Source: an uncultured Lachnospiraceae bacterium
GTDB taxonomy: Bacteria; Bacillota; Clostridia; Lachnospirales; Lachnospiraceae
Length of the DNA stretch: 64,000 nt
Assembly: GCA_946624935.1 (NCBI GenBank)
Contig: CAMOSN010000001.1
Coordinates: 1 to 64,000 of the forward strand
Direction: 5' to 3'
Below, in pieces: positions 46,584 to 56,299 of the stretch; position 1 is the stretch's first letter, and every line of letters starts with the position of its first letter. The notes beneath the pieces are model-generated. The model ran no database searches. It was not told the origin of the DNA and saw only the letters and a list, made by a program, of their open reading frames with translations. Both the position numbers and the translations under genes were made by a program.

Positions 46584-48347
46584 ATGAGCAAGGAACAGAC
46601 GAATGTCTGTACCCGGGAGCTGATGCTTGGCAACAAGGCTGTTGCAAGGGGCTTATATGAAGCAGGTGTCTGCTTTATATCCAGCTATCCCGGTACACCC
46701 AGTACGGAAATCACAGAGGAAGCCGCAAAATACGACGAAATCTACTGTGAATGGGCACCCAACGAGAAGGTAGCCATGGAATCCGCTTTCGGCGCATGTC
46801 TTGCCGGTAAGCGTGCATTCTGTGCTCAGAAGCATGTCGGACTGAATGTTGCGGCGGATCCGCTTTATACAATGTCCTACACCGGTGTGAATGCCGGCTT
46901 TGTCATTGGTGTGGCGGATGATGCGGGAATGCACTCTTCCCAGAATGAACAGGACAGCCGGCACCATGCGATCGCAGCGAAGGTTCCGATGCTTGAGCCC
47001 TCCGATGCGGCGGAAGCCCTTTCTTTTACGAAGCTGGCCTACGAGATCTCCGAAAAATTCGATACACCGGTCCTGATCAAAATGTGTACCCGTGTTGCAC
47101 ATTCTCAGTCGGTCATCACACGCGGCGAACGTACGGTTCCGACCCGCTCATATGAAAAAAATATTGCGAAATACGTGATGATGCCGGGGAATGCGAAGCG
47201 CCGTCATCCGGTTGTCGAGCAGCGTACACTGGATCTGATCGCATATGCGGAGGATTGTCCGCTCAACCGTGTGGAAATGGGCGGCACACAGCTCGGAATC
47301 ATCACTGCTTCCACCTCCTATCAGTATGTGAAGGAGGTATTCGGCGACAGTGTCAGCGTTTTGAAGCTTGGCATGACCAATCCGCTTCCCGAGAAGCTGA
47401 TCCGTGATTTTGCGGCAAAGGTGGACCGCCTGGTTGTCGTTGAGGAACTGGATCCTATTATTGAGAATCATGTGAAGGCACTGGGCATTCCGGTGTCCGG
47501 GAAGGATCTGCTTCCCATGATCGATGAGTTTTCCCAGAGCCTGATCGCGAAGGCTCTCGGAAAAGAGGTTCCGGAGGGCCGGTCGCTGGATGTCAACATT
47601 CCGCCCCGTCCGCCCGCAATGTGCTCCGGATGTCCGCACAGAGGCATGTTCTACACACTCAAAAAGAACAAATGTACCGTACTCGGCGACATCGGCTGCT
47701 ACACGCTCGGCGCAGTGGCTCCCCTCGGCGCCATTGAGATGACGCTCTGCATGGGTGCCTCCATCGGTGCCGTTCATGGTTTCAACAAGATTCTCGGTAA
47801 GGAAAGCGAAGGCCGCACCGTTGCCGTGATCGGTGATTCCACTTTCATGCATTCCGGAATGACCGGTCTTGCAAATGTTGCCTACAACCAGTCCAACTCC
47901 ACGATCATTATCCTGGATAACTCGATCACCGGCATGACCGGCCATCAGCAGAATCCGACCACCGGATACAACATCAAAGGCGATCCGGCCGGTAAGATCG
48001 ATCTGGAGGCGCTGTGCCGCGCCATGGGCTTTGATCATGTACGCGTGGTGGATCCTTATGATCTTGCGCAGTGCGACCAGGTGCTGAAGGAAGAGCTGGC
48101 CTATGAAGGCCCCTCCGTGATCATCTCCAGAAGGCCCTGTGTCCTTCTCAAATATGTGAAGCACAATCCACCCCTGTCGGTGGATCCGGACAAGTGTGTG
48201 GGCTGCAAATCCTGCATGCGTATCGGCTGCCCGTCCATCTCCATCAAAGAAGGCAAGGCATGCATTGACCAGACGCTGTGCGTAGGCTGCGAGGTGTGCA
48301 GCCAGCTGTGCAAATTCGGCGCTCTGCAGGCGAAAAAGGAGGGCTGA
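46584..48347 (+). CDS. iorA: Indolepyruvate ferredoxin oxidoreductase alpha subunit
   Basis: SYPGTPSTEI; CSGCPHRGMFY; GDIGCYTLG; C-terminal ferredoxin CVGCKSCMRIGCP; RBS aaggagg. Confidence 0.95.
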   Translation: MSKEQTNVCTRELMLGNKAVARGLYEAGVCFISSYPGTPSTEITEEAAKYDEIYCEWAPNEKVAMESAFGACLAGKRAFCAQKHVGLNVAADPLYTMSYTGVNAGFVIGVADDAGMHSSQNEQDSRHHAIAAKVPMLEPSDAAEALSFTKLAYEISEKFDTPVLIKMCTRVAHSQSVITRGERTVPTRSYEKNIAKYVMMPGNAKRRHPVVEQRTLDLIAYAEDCPLNRVEMGGTQLGIITASTSYQYVKEVFGDSVSVLKLGMTNPLPEKLIRDFAAKVDRLVVVEELDPIIENHVKALGIPVSGKDLLPMIDEFSQSLIAKALGKEVPEGRSLDVNIPPRPPAMCSGCPHRGMFYTLKKNKCTVLGDIGCYTLGAVAPLGAIEMTLCMGASIGAVHGFNKILGKESEGRTVAVIGDSTFMHSGMTGLANVAYNQSNSTIIILDNSITGMTGHQQNPTTGYNIKGDPAGKIDLEALCRAMGFDHVRVVDPYDLAQCDQVLKEELAYEGPSVIISRRPCVLLKYVKHNPPLSVDPDKCVGCKSCMRIGCPSISIKEGKACIDQTLCVGCEVCSQLCKFGALQAKKEG

Positions 48348-48349
48348 GG

Positions 48350-48922
48350 ATGGAAACAAAGAATATTATGATCGTCGGTGTCGGCGGCCAGGGCTCTCTT
48401 CTGGCCAGTAAGCTTCTGGGACATCTGCTCCTGACCCGGGGTTACGATGTAAAAGTCTCTGAAGTTCACGGCATGTCTCAGAGAGGCGGCAGTGTCGTCA
48501 CCTATGTCCGTTACGGCGATAAAGTGTACTCTCCCGTCATCGACCGGGGCGAGGCGGACTATATCGTGTCCTTCGAGGCGCTGGAGGCCGCAAGATGGCT
48601 TCCGTACCTGAAGCAGGACGGCGTGATCGTGACCAATACCCAGCAGATCGATCCCATGCCGGTGATCACCGGTGCCGCCGAGTATCCCGAGGATATCATC
48701 GGGAAGCTGAAGGCATCCGGCGCGAAGGTGGATGCCCTCGACTGTCTGAAGATCGCCAATGAGGCCGGTTCTTCCAAAGCCGTGAACATTGTTCTGCTCG
48801 GAAGACTTTCCCATTATTTTGACCTGCCCGAGGAAGCGTGGCTCGAAGCGATGGAAGCGATCGTTCCCGCCAAATTCCTTGAAATGAATAAAAAGGCCTT
48901 CCGTATGGGCAAGGAGGCATAG
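48350..48922 (+). CDS. iorB: Indolepyruvate oxidoreductase beta subunit
   Basis: IVGVGGQGSLLASKLLG; EVHGMSQRGGSVVTYVRYG. Confidence 0.95.
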   Translation: METKNIMIVGVGGQGSLLASKLLGHLLLTRGYDVKVSEVHGMSQRGGSVVTYVRYGDKVYSPVIDRGEADYIVSFEALEAARWLPYLKQDGVIVTNTQQIDPMPVITGAAEYPEDIIGKLKASGAKVDALDCLKIANEAGSSKAVNIVLLGRLSHYFDLPEEAWLEAMEAIVPAKFLEMNKKAFRMGKEA

Positions 48923-48972
48923 TTACCCGTTGTTTCTCTCTCGAGTGGTTTTTTAGAAGAGGTGAAAATTTT

Positions 48973-50274
48973 ATGGAGAGGTACTATCAGGAAGAGATCG
49001 AATGCGCATCGCGCGAGACGATCAAAGCGATTCAGGACGAAAAGCTCGTAAAGCAGGTCAGACATGTGTGGGAGAATGTTCCCTACTACCGCAAAAAAAT
49101 GGAAGAAAAGGGCGTCACTCCCGATGACATCCATTCCTCCGATGATCTTTATAAACTGCCGTTTCTTTCCAAGGCGGATCTGCGCGAAGCATATCCCTAC
49201 GGTCTGGTCGGCGTACCCCTGAAGGACTGTGTACGTATTCAGTCCACATCCGGAACGACCGGAAAACGCGTCGTCGCGTTCTACACTCAGCACGACATCG
49301 ATCTGTGGGAAGATTGCTGCGCAAGAGCCATCACGGCTGCGGGCGGCACCAATGAAGATGTATGCCAGGTTTCCTACGGCTACGGTCTGTTCACCGGAGG
49401 TCCGGGTCTGAACGGCGGCTCCCACAAGGTCGGCTGCCTGACCATCCCCACCAGTTCGGGCAACACAGACCGTCAGATTATGTTCATCCGTGACCTGAAT
49501 GCGACCATTCTGTGCTGCACGCCCAGCTATGCGGCTTACCTCGGCGAGCGTATGAAGGAGATGGGCTTAGGGCCGGATGATATTCCCCTCAAGGCCGGCA
49601 TCTTCGGCGCAGAGGCCTGGAGCGAGGAAATGCGCCAGGATATCCAGAAGACCCTGGGCATCAAGGCATATGACATTTACGGTCTGACCGAACTGTCCGG
49701 CCCCGGCGTCTCCTTTGAGTGCTCCGCGCAGTCCGGAATGCACATCAATGAGGATCACTTTATCGCTGAGATCATTGATCCCGACACTGGCGAAGTCCTT
49801 CCGGAGGGAAGCGAAGGCGAGCTCGTGTTCACTTCGGTCGATAAAGAAGCCTTCCCGCTTCTGCGCTACCGCACCCGTGATATCTGCTCCCTCACAAGAG
49901 AAAAATGTTCTTGCGGACGTACCCACGTGCGTATGATGAAGCCGAAAGGACGTACCGATGACATGCTGATCATCCGCGGCGTGAACGTATTCCCGAGCCA
50001 GATCGAGACCGTTCTCATCAACCACGGATATGCTGCGAACTACCAGATCATCGTCGGACGTGTCAACAATACCGATACGCTGGATGTCCAGGTCGAGATG
50101 ACGCCCGAAATGTTCACCGACAACATGGGTGAGATCGCCGAGCGCCAGAAGCAGCTCGTGGATGGCCTCAAGTCCATGCTGGGCATCAAGGCGAAGGTAT
50201 CCCTTGTTGCACCCAAGACCATCGCCCGCAGCGAAGGCAAGGCGGTTCGAGTCATTGACAACCGGAAAATCTGA
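48973..50274 (+). CDS. paaK: Phenylacetate-CoA ligase family protein
   Basis: IQSTSGTTGKRVVAFYT; DIYGLTELSGPGVSFEC; GRTDDMLIIRGVNVFPSQIE. Confidence 0.94.
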   Translation: MERYYQEEIECASRETIKAIQDEKLVKQVRHVWENVPYYRKKMEEKGVTPDDIHSSDDLYKLPFLSKADLREAYPYGLVGVPLKDCVRIQSTSGTTGKRVVAFYTQHDIDLWEDCCARAITAAGGTNEDVCQVSYGYGLFTGGPGLNGGSHKVGCLTIPTSSGNTDRQIMFIRDLNATILCCTPSYAAYLGERMKEMGLGPDDIPLKAGIFGAEAWSEEMRQDIQKTLGIKAYDIYGLTELSGPGVSFECSAQSGMHINEDHFIAEIIDPDTGEVLPEGSEGELVFTSVDKEAFPLLRYRTRDICSLTREKCSCGRTHVRMMKPKGRTDDMLIIRGVNVFPSQIETVLINHGYAANYQIIVGRVNNTDTLDVQVEMTPEMFTDNMGEIAERQKQLVDGLKSMLGIKAKVSLVAPKTIARSEGKAVRVIDNRKI

Positions 50275-50296
50275 AATATTTGAAGGAGGGTTCGAA

Positions 50297-50731
50297 ATGA
50301 GTATTAAACAGATCTCCGTATTTCTGGAAAACAGACCGGGAAAACTGAAAAATATGACCGGCGTGCTCGCTCAGGCAGGGATCGACATGCGTGCGCTTTC
50401 CCTGGCGGAAACCAAGGATTTCGGCATTGCCCGGATCATCGTCGATGATGTATTCGAGGCAGTGAATGTTCTGAAGGAGGCTGATTTCGTGGCAAGCCTC
50501 ACATCCGTCCTGGCGGTGGCAGTTCCTGATGAACCGGGCGGACTGGACAAGCTGCTCGCTTACTTCAACGAGGCAGAGGTCAACATCGAATATATGTACG
50601 CATTCCTTGGCGGGAATGATGCAAAGCACGCCTACATGATCTTCCGTGTGGCCGACACCAAGGCGGCGGAAGCCAAGCTGTCCGGAAAGGGTCTGCGCAT
50701 CCTTACGCAGGAGGATATCGCACAGATCTGA
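50297..50731 (+). CDS. ACT-domain protein
   Basis: Tandem ACT-like segments (QISVFLENRPGKLKNMTGVLAQAGIDMRAL; VAVPDEPGGLDKLLAYFNEAEVNIEYMYAF). Confidence 0.88.
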   Translation: MSIKQISVFLENRPGKLKNMTGVLAQAGIDMRALSLAETKDFGIARIIVDDVFEAVNVLKEADFVASLTSVLAVAVPDEPGGLDKLLAYFNEAEVNIEYMYAFLGGNDAKHAYMIFRVADTKAAEAKLSGKGLRILTQEDIAQI

Positions 50732-50770
50732 ATATCAGCACAGTTTTGAACATTTTTACTTATCTGAACA

Positions 50771-51652
50771 TCAAGCCGAAAAAGCCATCCGATTTCCTCG
50801 GATGGTTTTTTTCGTGCATTCTTTTAAAGCGTCTACCAGGGCGTCAACGATCTCCTGCGGAGTGTCACGCGGGATCATGATCGGCCAGGTCTCGTTCAGG
50901 TTCGGGATATTCTCGGTGCCTTCCACTTCCGTTGTAACAGAGGGAGTGGTCACGCCCGTTCCGGTGAACTCAAACGGATCCGCGCAGGTCACAAAGATCG
51001 GGGTAAGCATATCGCCGTTCAGGTAATCGATAACGGAGGACAGAGATCCTGCACCCACCATTACAACATCACCTGCGATGCAGCCTACCGCCGCATCCGC
51101 ACAGGAACCGAACACGCTGTAGGAGGGAGCCGCTGCGCCCTTGGCAGCGCAGATCGCTTCAAACTGGGTGTGCGGGCCATTGCCGTAAGCACCGATACCA
51201 AAGCTGTTGCCCTCTGCAAGATAATTGAACAGCTCCTCCATGGTCATCACGCCCGAATCCTTGTTGGCGAATACGACTGCGGGGCCGGAATAGGGATGGA
51301 AGGAGATCCAGTCCTGCCAGCTCGACTCAGAGTAGTTGTAGATCGGGAAGGAAGAAAATCCACCGGTACCGGTCGCGAACATGCTGTACCCGTCATGAGC
51401 CTGCTCCAGCACATAATCGCACGCCACTGCAGAGTTGGCGCCTTCCATGTTCACGCAGTTAATACTCTCTCCCAGATAATTAGCCATCTCCGCAACGACC
51501 GGACGAACCGCCGTGTCCGTTCCGCCGCCTGCGCCATAACCGATGTAAACGGTAGGCGTTCCGTTTTCAAAGATCGCAGCCATCGATGCGGTGCTGCCGG
51601 CAACTGCCAGTGCCAGGCCCATTGTAAGTGCTGTAAGTCGTTTTCCCTTCAT
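50771..51652 (-). pseudogene. C-terminally truncated tripartite tricarboxylate transporter substrate-binding protein (TctC paralog)
   Basis: Near-identical protein to the intact copy at 62039-63091 until EIVDALV(D/E)A, then ends ...KECTKKTIRGNRMAFSA encoded by the terminator hairpin. Confidence 0.8.
50779..50812. terminator. Bidirectional Rho-independent terminator between ACT gene and truncated tctC
   Basis: aaaaagCCATCCGA-tttcc-TCGGATGGttttttt. Confidence 0.92.
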
Positions 51653-51876
51653 TTTACCCTCCTTGGTGTTGTGCCTGCTCGTCTTTCAGACGGCTTGCTG
51701 CATGAGAATCAAGAGAATCTTCATGCAAAACATTGTGAAAAATAATAGTAAAGCCAATTTATTATAGCCTTTTTGCACAATTACAGTCAGCATTATGAGG
51801 GTTTGCTTTGTGTAAAAATACTGTTAAATCCATGTAAAGAAACAAGGGACAGAACATGATTTGGCAAAAGAAACAG

Positions 51877-51907
51877 AATGGGACAGAGAACCGTCCCCTG
51901 TCCCATT
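51877..51907. repeat. REP-like palindrome
   Basis: AATGGGACAG-agaaccgtccc-CTGTCCCATT. Confidence 0.8.
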
Positions 51908-51919
51908 TTATGATATGCT

Positions 51920-53335
51920 TCAGATTTCTTCGATTTTGATGAGATTTGTGTTTCCGCTTCTTCCGTTGGTCACACCGCCGGTAATGACGAGCTTATCGCC
52001 TTTTTTCAGGTCGAAGGTTTCCTGCGCGATCTTACGGGCTCCGTAAAACAGGACCTCCGTGGACGGATACATTTCGCACATTTTCGGCGTTACCGCCCAG
52101 GAGAGCGACAGGGTCCGCCATGTCTTCTCGTTCGTTGTCAGACCGATGATGTCGACCGGGCAGCGGAATCTGGAGACCATGCGGGCCATCCCGCCGGAAA
52201 GGGTGCAGGCGACGATCGCGCTCGCATCGATATCAATGGCCATCTGGCAGGTGGAATGGGAGATCGCGTCCATATTGCTGCGGATCACAAAGGCATTGTC
52301 ATGAAAACGTGCTTTGTAGTCAATGCTGTTTTCGGAAGCCTCCGCGATCTTGGCCATTGCCTGTACCGCCTGCTCCGGAAAACTTCCGGCAGCAGTCTCA
52401 CCGGAAAGCATTACAGCGCTTGTCCCGTCGTAAACCGCATTTGCCACGTCGGAAGCCTCCGCACGGGTCGGTCTCGGATTGTGGATCATGGATTCGAGCA
52501 TTTCGGTAGCTGTGATCACGCGTTTCCCGAGAAGGCGGCACTTTGTGATCAGAGATTTCTGTATCGAAGGCAGAAGCTCGTAGGGAACTTCCACGCCCAT
52601 GTCTCCTCTGGCTACCATGATCCCGTCGCACTCTGCGCAGATCTCTTCGATATTTTCATATCCGGACCAGTTTTCGATTTTTGCGATCAGTTCCACCGAG
52701 TCGTCCTTACCGACCGACCGCAGCAGCTCATGCACATCGATCAGATCCTGTGCGACCGACACAAAGGAGCAGGCAATAAAATCCACATCATTTTCCACGC
52801 CGAACAGGATATCTGCCTTGTCCTGCTCGGAAAGATATGTCTGTTTGATGTGCTTGCCCGGGAAGCTCATGCTCTTGCGGTTGGAAATCACGCCGCCGGC
52901 GACTACCTCTGTCTCGATCTCCGTATCAGTGGTGGAAAGAACTTTGAAATTCAGGAGCGCATTGTTTACCAGAATCGTATCGCCAGCGTTCAGCTCTTTT
53001 GCCAGGTTGGCGTAGCTGACGGATACCATATGCTCATTCCCGACCACCGACCTCGTGGTAAAGGTAAACTTCTGCCCTTCTTCTACCGTCACGGAACCAT
53101 TTGCAAAGGTACCGATCCGGTACTCCGGCCCCTTCGTATCCAGCATGATCGCAATCGGAAGATCCAGTTCTTCCCGGACCTTCCGGATCCGCTCGATCCG
53201 GACCAGATGCTCTTCATGCGTCCCGTGTGAAAAATTCAATCTGGCCACATTCATCCCCGCCAGGCACAATTTCCGGAGCATTTCCTCCGATTCACTGGCA
53301 GGCCCTATGGTACATACGATTTTTGTTTTTCTCAT
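51920..53335 (-). CDS. pyk: Pyruvate kinase
   Basis: MRKTKIVCTIGPAS; IMVARGDMGVEVP; ATEMLESMIHNPRPTRAEASDVANAVYDGTSAVMLSGETA. Confidence 0.96.
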   Translation of the reverse strand: MRKTKIVCTIGPASESEEMLRKLCLAGMNVARLNFSHGTHEEHLVRIERIRKVREELDLPIAIMLDTKGPEYRIGTFANGSVTVEEGQKFTFTTRSVVGNEHMVSVSYANLAKELNAGDTILVNNALLNFKVLSTTDTEIETEVVAGGVISNRKSMSFPGKHIKQTYLSEQDKADILFGVENDVDFIACSFVSVAQDLIDVHELLRSVGKDDSVELIAKIENWSGYENIEEICAECDGIMVARGDMGVEVPYELLPSIQKSLITKCRLLGKRVITATEMLESMIHNPRPTRAEASDVANAVYDGTSAVMLSGETAAGSFPEQAVQAMAKIAEASENSIDYKARFHDNAFVIRSNMDAISHSTCQMAIDIDASAIVACTLSGGMARMVSRFRCPVDIIGLTTNEKTWRTLSLSWAVTPKMCEMYPSTEVLFYGARKIAQETFDLKKGDKLVITGGVTNGRSGNTNLIKIEEI

Positions 53336-53369
53336 ATGCGCTGTTCTCCTAAATGCACACAAATCTTGA

Positions 53370-53507
53370 TTACCTGTTCTTCTTTGCAGCCTCGTTTTTT
53401 TCTCCGTCTTTCCGATCTTCCGGGGAAGAATTCATCAACTTACCAACTACAATCATAACAACGACTACGACTCCAATCAGAACAATACCTGCTGCTGTCA
53501 TCATCAT
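53370..53507 (-). CDS. Small single-pass membrane protein (45 aa)
   Basis: Own translation MMMTAAGIVLIGVVVVVMIVVGKLMNSSPEDRKDGEKNEAAKKNR*; aaaggtg RBS; below the size cut-off of the supplied ORF track. Confidence 0.55.
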   Translation of the reverse strand: MMMTAAGIVLIGVVVVVMIVVGKLMNSSPEDRKDGEKNEAAKKNR

Positions 53508-53591
53508 ATTCACCTTTTCTTTCTATTTTACGGCTGTCGGATTCCTGTCATAAGGGGCAGGACCCGCCCCGGCAGCAATTTATAAACAACT

Positions 53592-54104
53592 TCATTGAGA
53601 AAGAAAAGGGATCGGTTTACATCCGTCCTTCAAATGCAGGAACCGTAGAATCTTCCTGTTGGAACTGCAAAAATGCTCTGCGCGGATGATCCGCTGTGGA
53701 AGCGAAAAGGCCGCAGCGCGGATCATATGAAGCAGTTTTTCGCTGCACAGCTGCTGATTTACGGACTGTCTTTGGCCCGGTTCTTTCCGGATATGGTTTA
53801 CCGGAACAGTTTCGTTATGAGACGTTGACCGAAATAAAGGCAGTGCCTGCCAGGAGGTGGAAGAACGGATCTGACCCGCTGATATGGGAGCAGTGTGCAG
53901 ATTTTCAGTGAAAAACGTATTCTCTTTTACCGTAAGAAGATGTGCTCTTTCCTGCTGTGATGCCTGATATGCAGTATAAAAAAGGGAGTAGAATAACAGA
54001 CAGGCCAGAAACAGCGAAAATACCCGGTCGGAGCTGCGACCATTTCTGTACAGATAACGTCTGAAGGGTTTATCGTTCAAAAGATCCGCCTCCGCTTCCA
54101 ACAT
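53592..54104 (-). CDS. Putative membrane-anchored protein of unknown function (may start at TTG 54080)
   Basis: RVFSLFLACLLFYSLFYTAY TM; ggaggcggatctTTG RBS/start; no recognisable family. Confidence 0.35.
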   Translation of the reverse strand: MLEAEADLLNDKPFRRYLYRNGRSSDRVFSLFLACLLFYSLFYTAYQASQQERAHLLTVKENTFFTENLHTAPISAGQIRSSTSWQALPLFRSTSHNETVPVNHIRKEPGQRQSVNQQLCSEKLLHMIRAAAFSLPQRIIRAEHFCSSNRKILRFLHLKDGCKPIPFLSQ

Positions 54105-54143
54105 TGTTTCATATTTATTGTACCATGCCGGATATCTTTATGC

Positions 54144-54325
54144 AATGGGACAGAGGGACGTTCCTTTCGGCCCTGGATGGAACAAAGGATCCTTCTTTCT
54201 GCCCCTGAACTGCCCCTTGTTCTGTTTTTCCACCGTTCAGCGTTTGGGAAGGTTACCATTGGAAATCTGTAAGAATTTTCCCCGTAAAACAAAAAACGGG
54301 ACAGAAGGAACGTCCCTCTGTCCCG
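54144..54325. repeat. Inverted pair of REP-like palindromes (REPIN-like)
   Basis: AATGGGACAGAGGGACGTTCC (54144-54164) and, inverted, CGGGACAGaaggaacgtccctCTGTCCCG (54297-54325). Confidence 0.65.
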
Positions 54326-54340
54326 CTGTCCCAGTGTCGA

Positions 54341-55240
54341 TTATTTGTCGAGCTTTCTCATCTCAACGCCGGTGATCTTCTCATAGTATTTCAGGATCGC
54401 GCTATGGTCATCGCTGCCGCAGCCGTTGTTGTGCAGCCACTGAAGCATTTCCTGTACAGCGCTGGTCAGGATCATCGGAGTGCCTACGCCGTGACCGGTA
54501 TCCAGAGCGTTGTTCAGATCCTTGATGTGCAGATCGATACGGAAGCCGGGTTTGAAGTTGCCGTCCAGCATCATCGGAACCTTCGCATCCATAACGGTGG
54601 ATCCTGCAAGGCCGCCGCGGATCGCTGCGAATACCTTCTCGGGATCAACGCCTGCCATGATCGCCAGCTCATAAGCCTCTGCGCAAGCTGCGATGTTCAC
54701 AGCAACGATTACCTGGTTGGCCAGCTTTGTGGTGTTGCCTGCGCCGTTTACATCACCGCAGTGTACCACGGAAGCGCCCATCACATTCAGAAGTTCGCAA
54801 TATTTGTCGAACATGGCCTTCGGGCCGCCGCACATAATGGAAAGGGTTCCGTCGATAGCCTTGGGCTCTCCACCGGATACCGGAGCATCCATCATGTTGA
54901 TGCCTTTTTCTGCGCACTTTTCAGCGATGTCCTTGGACTGCAGCGGAGCGATGGAGCTCATGTCGATGATATCCAGACCCGGCTTTGCACCTTCTGCAAC
55001 ACCGTTTGCACCGAAGATCGCTTCTCTTACATGCGGAGAATTGGGAACCATGGTGATGACAACATCGCTCTTGGAAGCAACGTCAGCATTGCTCTCGCCG
55101 CGAACTGCGCCGCAGGATACAACGTCATCCAGAGCAGCCTTTGCGAAGGGATCAAAAGCAGTAACTTCATAGCCGGCCTTCAGCAGGTTCTTGCACATCG
55201 GGCGTCCCATAATTCCAAGTCCAATAAATCCAACTTTCAT
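54341..55240 (-). CDS. garR: 2-hydroxy-3-oxopropionate (tartronate semialdehyde) reductase-like beta-hydroxyacid dehydrogenase
   Basis: VGFIGLGIMGRPMCKNLLKAG; DAPVSGGEPKAIDGTLSIMCGG; GNTTKLANQ. Confidence 0.88.
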   Translation of the reverse strand: MKVGFIGLGIMGRPMCKNLLKAGYEVTAFDPFAKAALDDVVSCGAVRGESNADVASKSDVVITMVPNSPHVREAIFGANGVAEGAKPGLDIIDMSSIAPLQSKDIAEKCAEKGINMMDAPVSGGEPKAIDGTLSIMCGGPKAMFDKYCELLNVMGASVVHCGDVNGAGNTTKLANQVIVAVNIAACAEAYELAIMAGVDPEKVFAAIRGGLAGSTVMDAKVPMMLDGNFKPGFRIDLHIKDLNNALDTGHGVGTPMILTSAVQEMLQWLHNNGCGSDDHSAILKYYEKITGVEMRKLDK

Positions 55241-55339
55241 GATAATCACACCTTTCCGGTACTGTGTACCAATGTATCCGATATTTCCAGCGAAACAGCC
55301 AGGCACCCCGAAGGTGCCTGACCATATTTTTATTTCGAA

Positions 55340-56275
55340 TTACAGATTGTAGATCTTCTCTACTGCTTCCTGAATGTGAGCAGCGGTCAGACCAAGGTAA
55401 TTCAGAATGTCATCATAGTTATGAGCAGACTCACCGAAGCGGTCTTCCACACCTACGAACTCGATCGGGGTACGCTCCAGGCGAAGTGCTTCTGCGATAG
55501 CGCCACCAAGGCCGCCGATCACACTGTGCTCTTCTGCCGTTACAACGCCCTTCACGTCTCTTGCCAGAGCTGCGATCGCTTCGCAGTTCATCGGCTTGAT
55601 GGACGGAACGTTGACAACGCGAACGGAGATCTTGCCTTCCAGAGCCTTTGCAGCCTCCAGAGCCTTCGGAACCATAACGCCGCAGGCGAATACGGTCACA
55701 TCCGTACCTTCCTTCAGAACGACCGGCTCACCGGGCTTGAACTCAGCGCCTTCCGGTGTAACATTGTCATAAGGATTGCGGTTTACACGGATGTACATCG
55801 GGCCTTCGTGGGAAGCCATATACTTTGTGATCGCAACAGTCTCGTTGGCATCCGCCGGAACGAATACGGACATGTTCGGAATCACGCGCATGTAAGCGAT
55901 GTCATCGATGGACTGATGGGTCGCGCCATCACCGAAATCGGAGCAGCCTGCGGAGGAACCGCAGATCTTCACGTTCAGCTTGCCGATGGCGATCGACTGA
56001 CGGATCTGGTCATAAGCACGGCCTGCAGCAAATACTGCAAAGGAGGCTGCGAACGGGATCTTGCCGACTCTGGAAAGTCCGCCGGCGGTGGAAAGCATGT
56101 TTGCTTCCGCAATACCCATCTCAATGTGACGATCTTCCAGACCGGGCTCTACTTCGACCATCTTGCCCATGGTGGAACCGCCAAGGTCAGCATCCAGTAC
56201 TACGATATCTTTATTCTCGCGGCAGAGCTCGAGAAGAGTCTGTCCATATGCTGTTCTCTGATTTTTTTCAGCCAT
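55340..56275 (-). CDS. Transketolase C-terminal subunit
   Basis: VVLDADLGGSTM; FGDGATHQSIDDIAYMRVIPNM; VVTAEEHSVIGGLGGAIAE. Confidence 0.93.
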   Translation of the reverse strand: MAEKNQRTAYGQTLLELCRENKDIVVLDADLGGSTMGKMVEVEPGLEDRHIEMGIAEANMLSTAGGLSRVGKIPFAASFAVFAAGRAYDQIRQSIAIGKLNVKICGSSAGCSDFGDGATHQSIDDIAYMRVIPNMSVFVPADANETVAITKYMASHEGPMYIRVNRNPYDNVTPEGAEFKPGEPVVLKEGTDVTVFACGVMVPKALEAAKALEGKISVRVVNVPSIKPMNCEAIAALARDVKGVVTAEEHSVIGGLGGAIAEALRLERTPIEFVGVEDRFGESAHNYDDILNYLGLTAAHIQEAVEKIYNL

Positions 56276-56299
56276 TTTGATTTCCTCCTCCGTACTTCC

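Noticed and set aside
47148-48359. 403-aa minus-strand ORF opposite iorA
   Set aside because: Antisense shadow of iorA with low-complexity His/Gly composition.
53673-53828. 51-codon plus-strand frame MLCADDPLWKRKGRSADHMKQFFAAQLLIYGLSLARFFPDMVYRNSFVMRR
   Set aside because: Looks protein-like in part but has a weak RBS and overlaps the minus-strand candidate at 53592-54104; not enough support to call.
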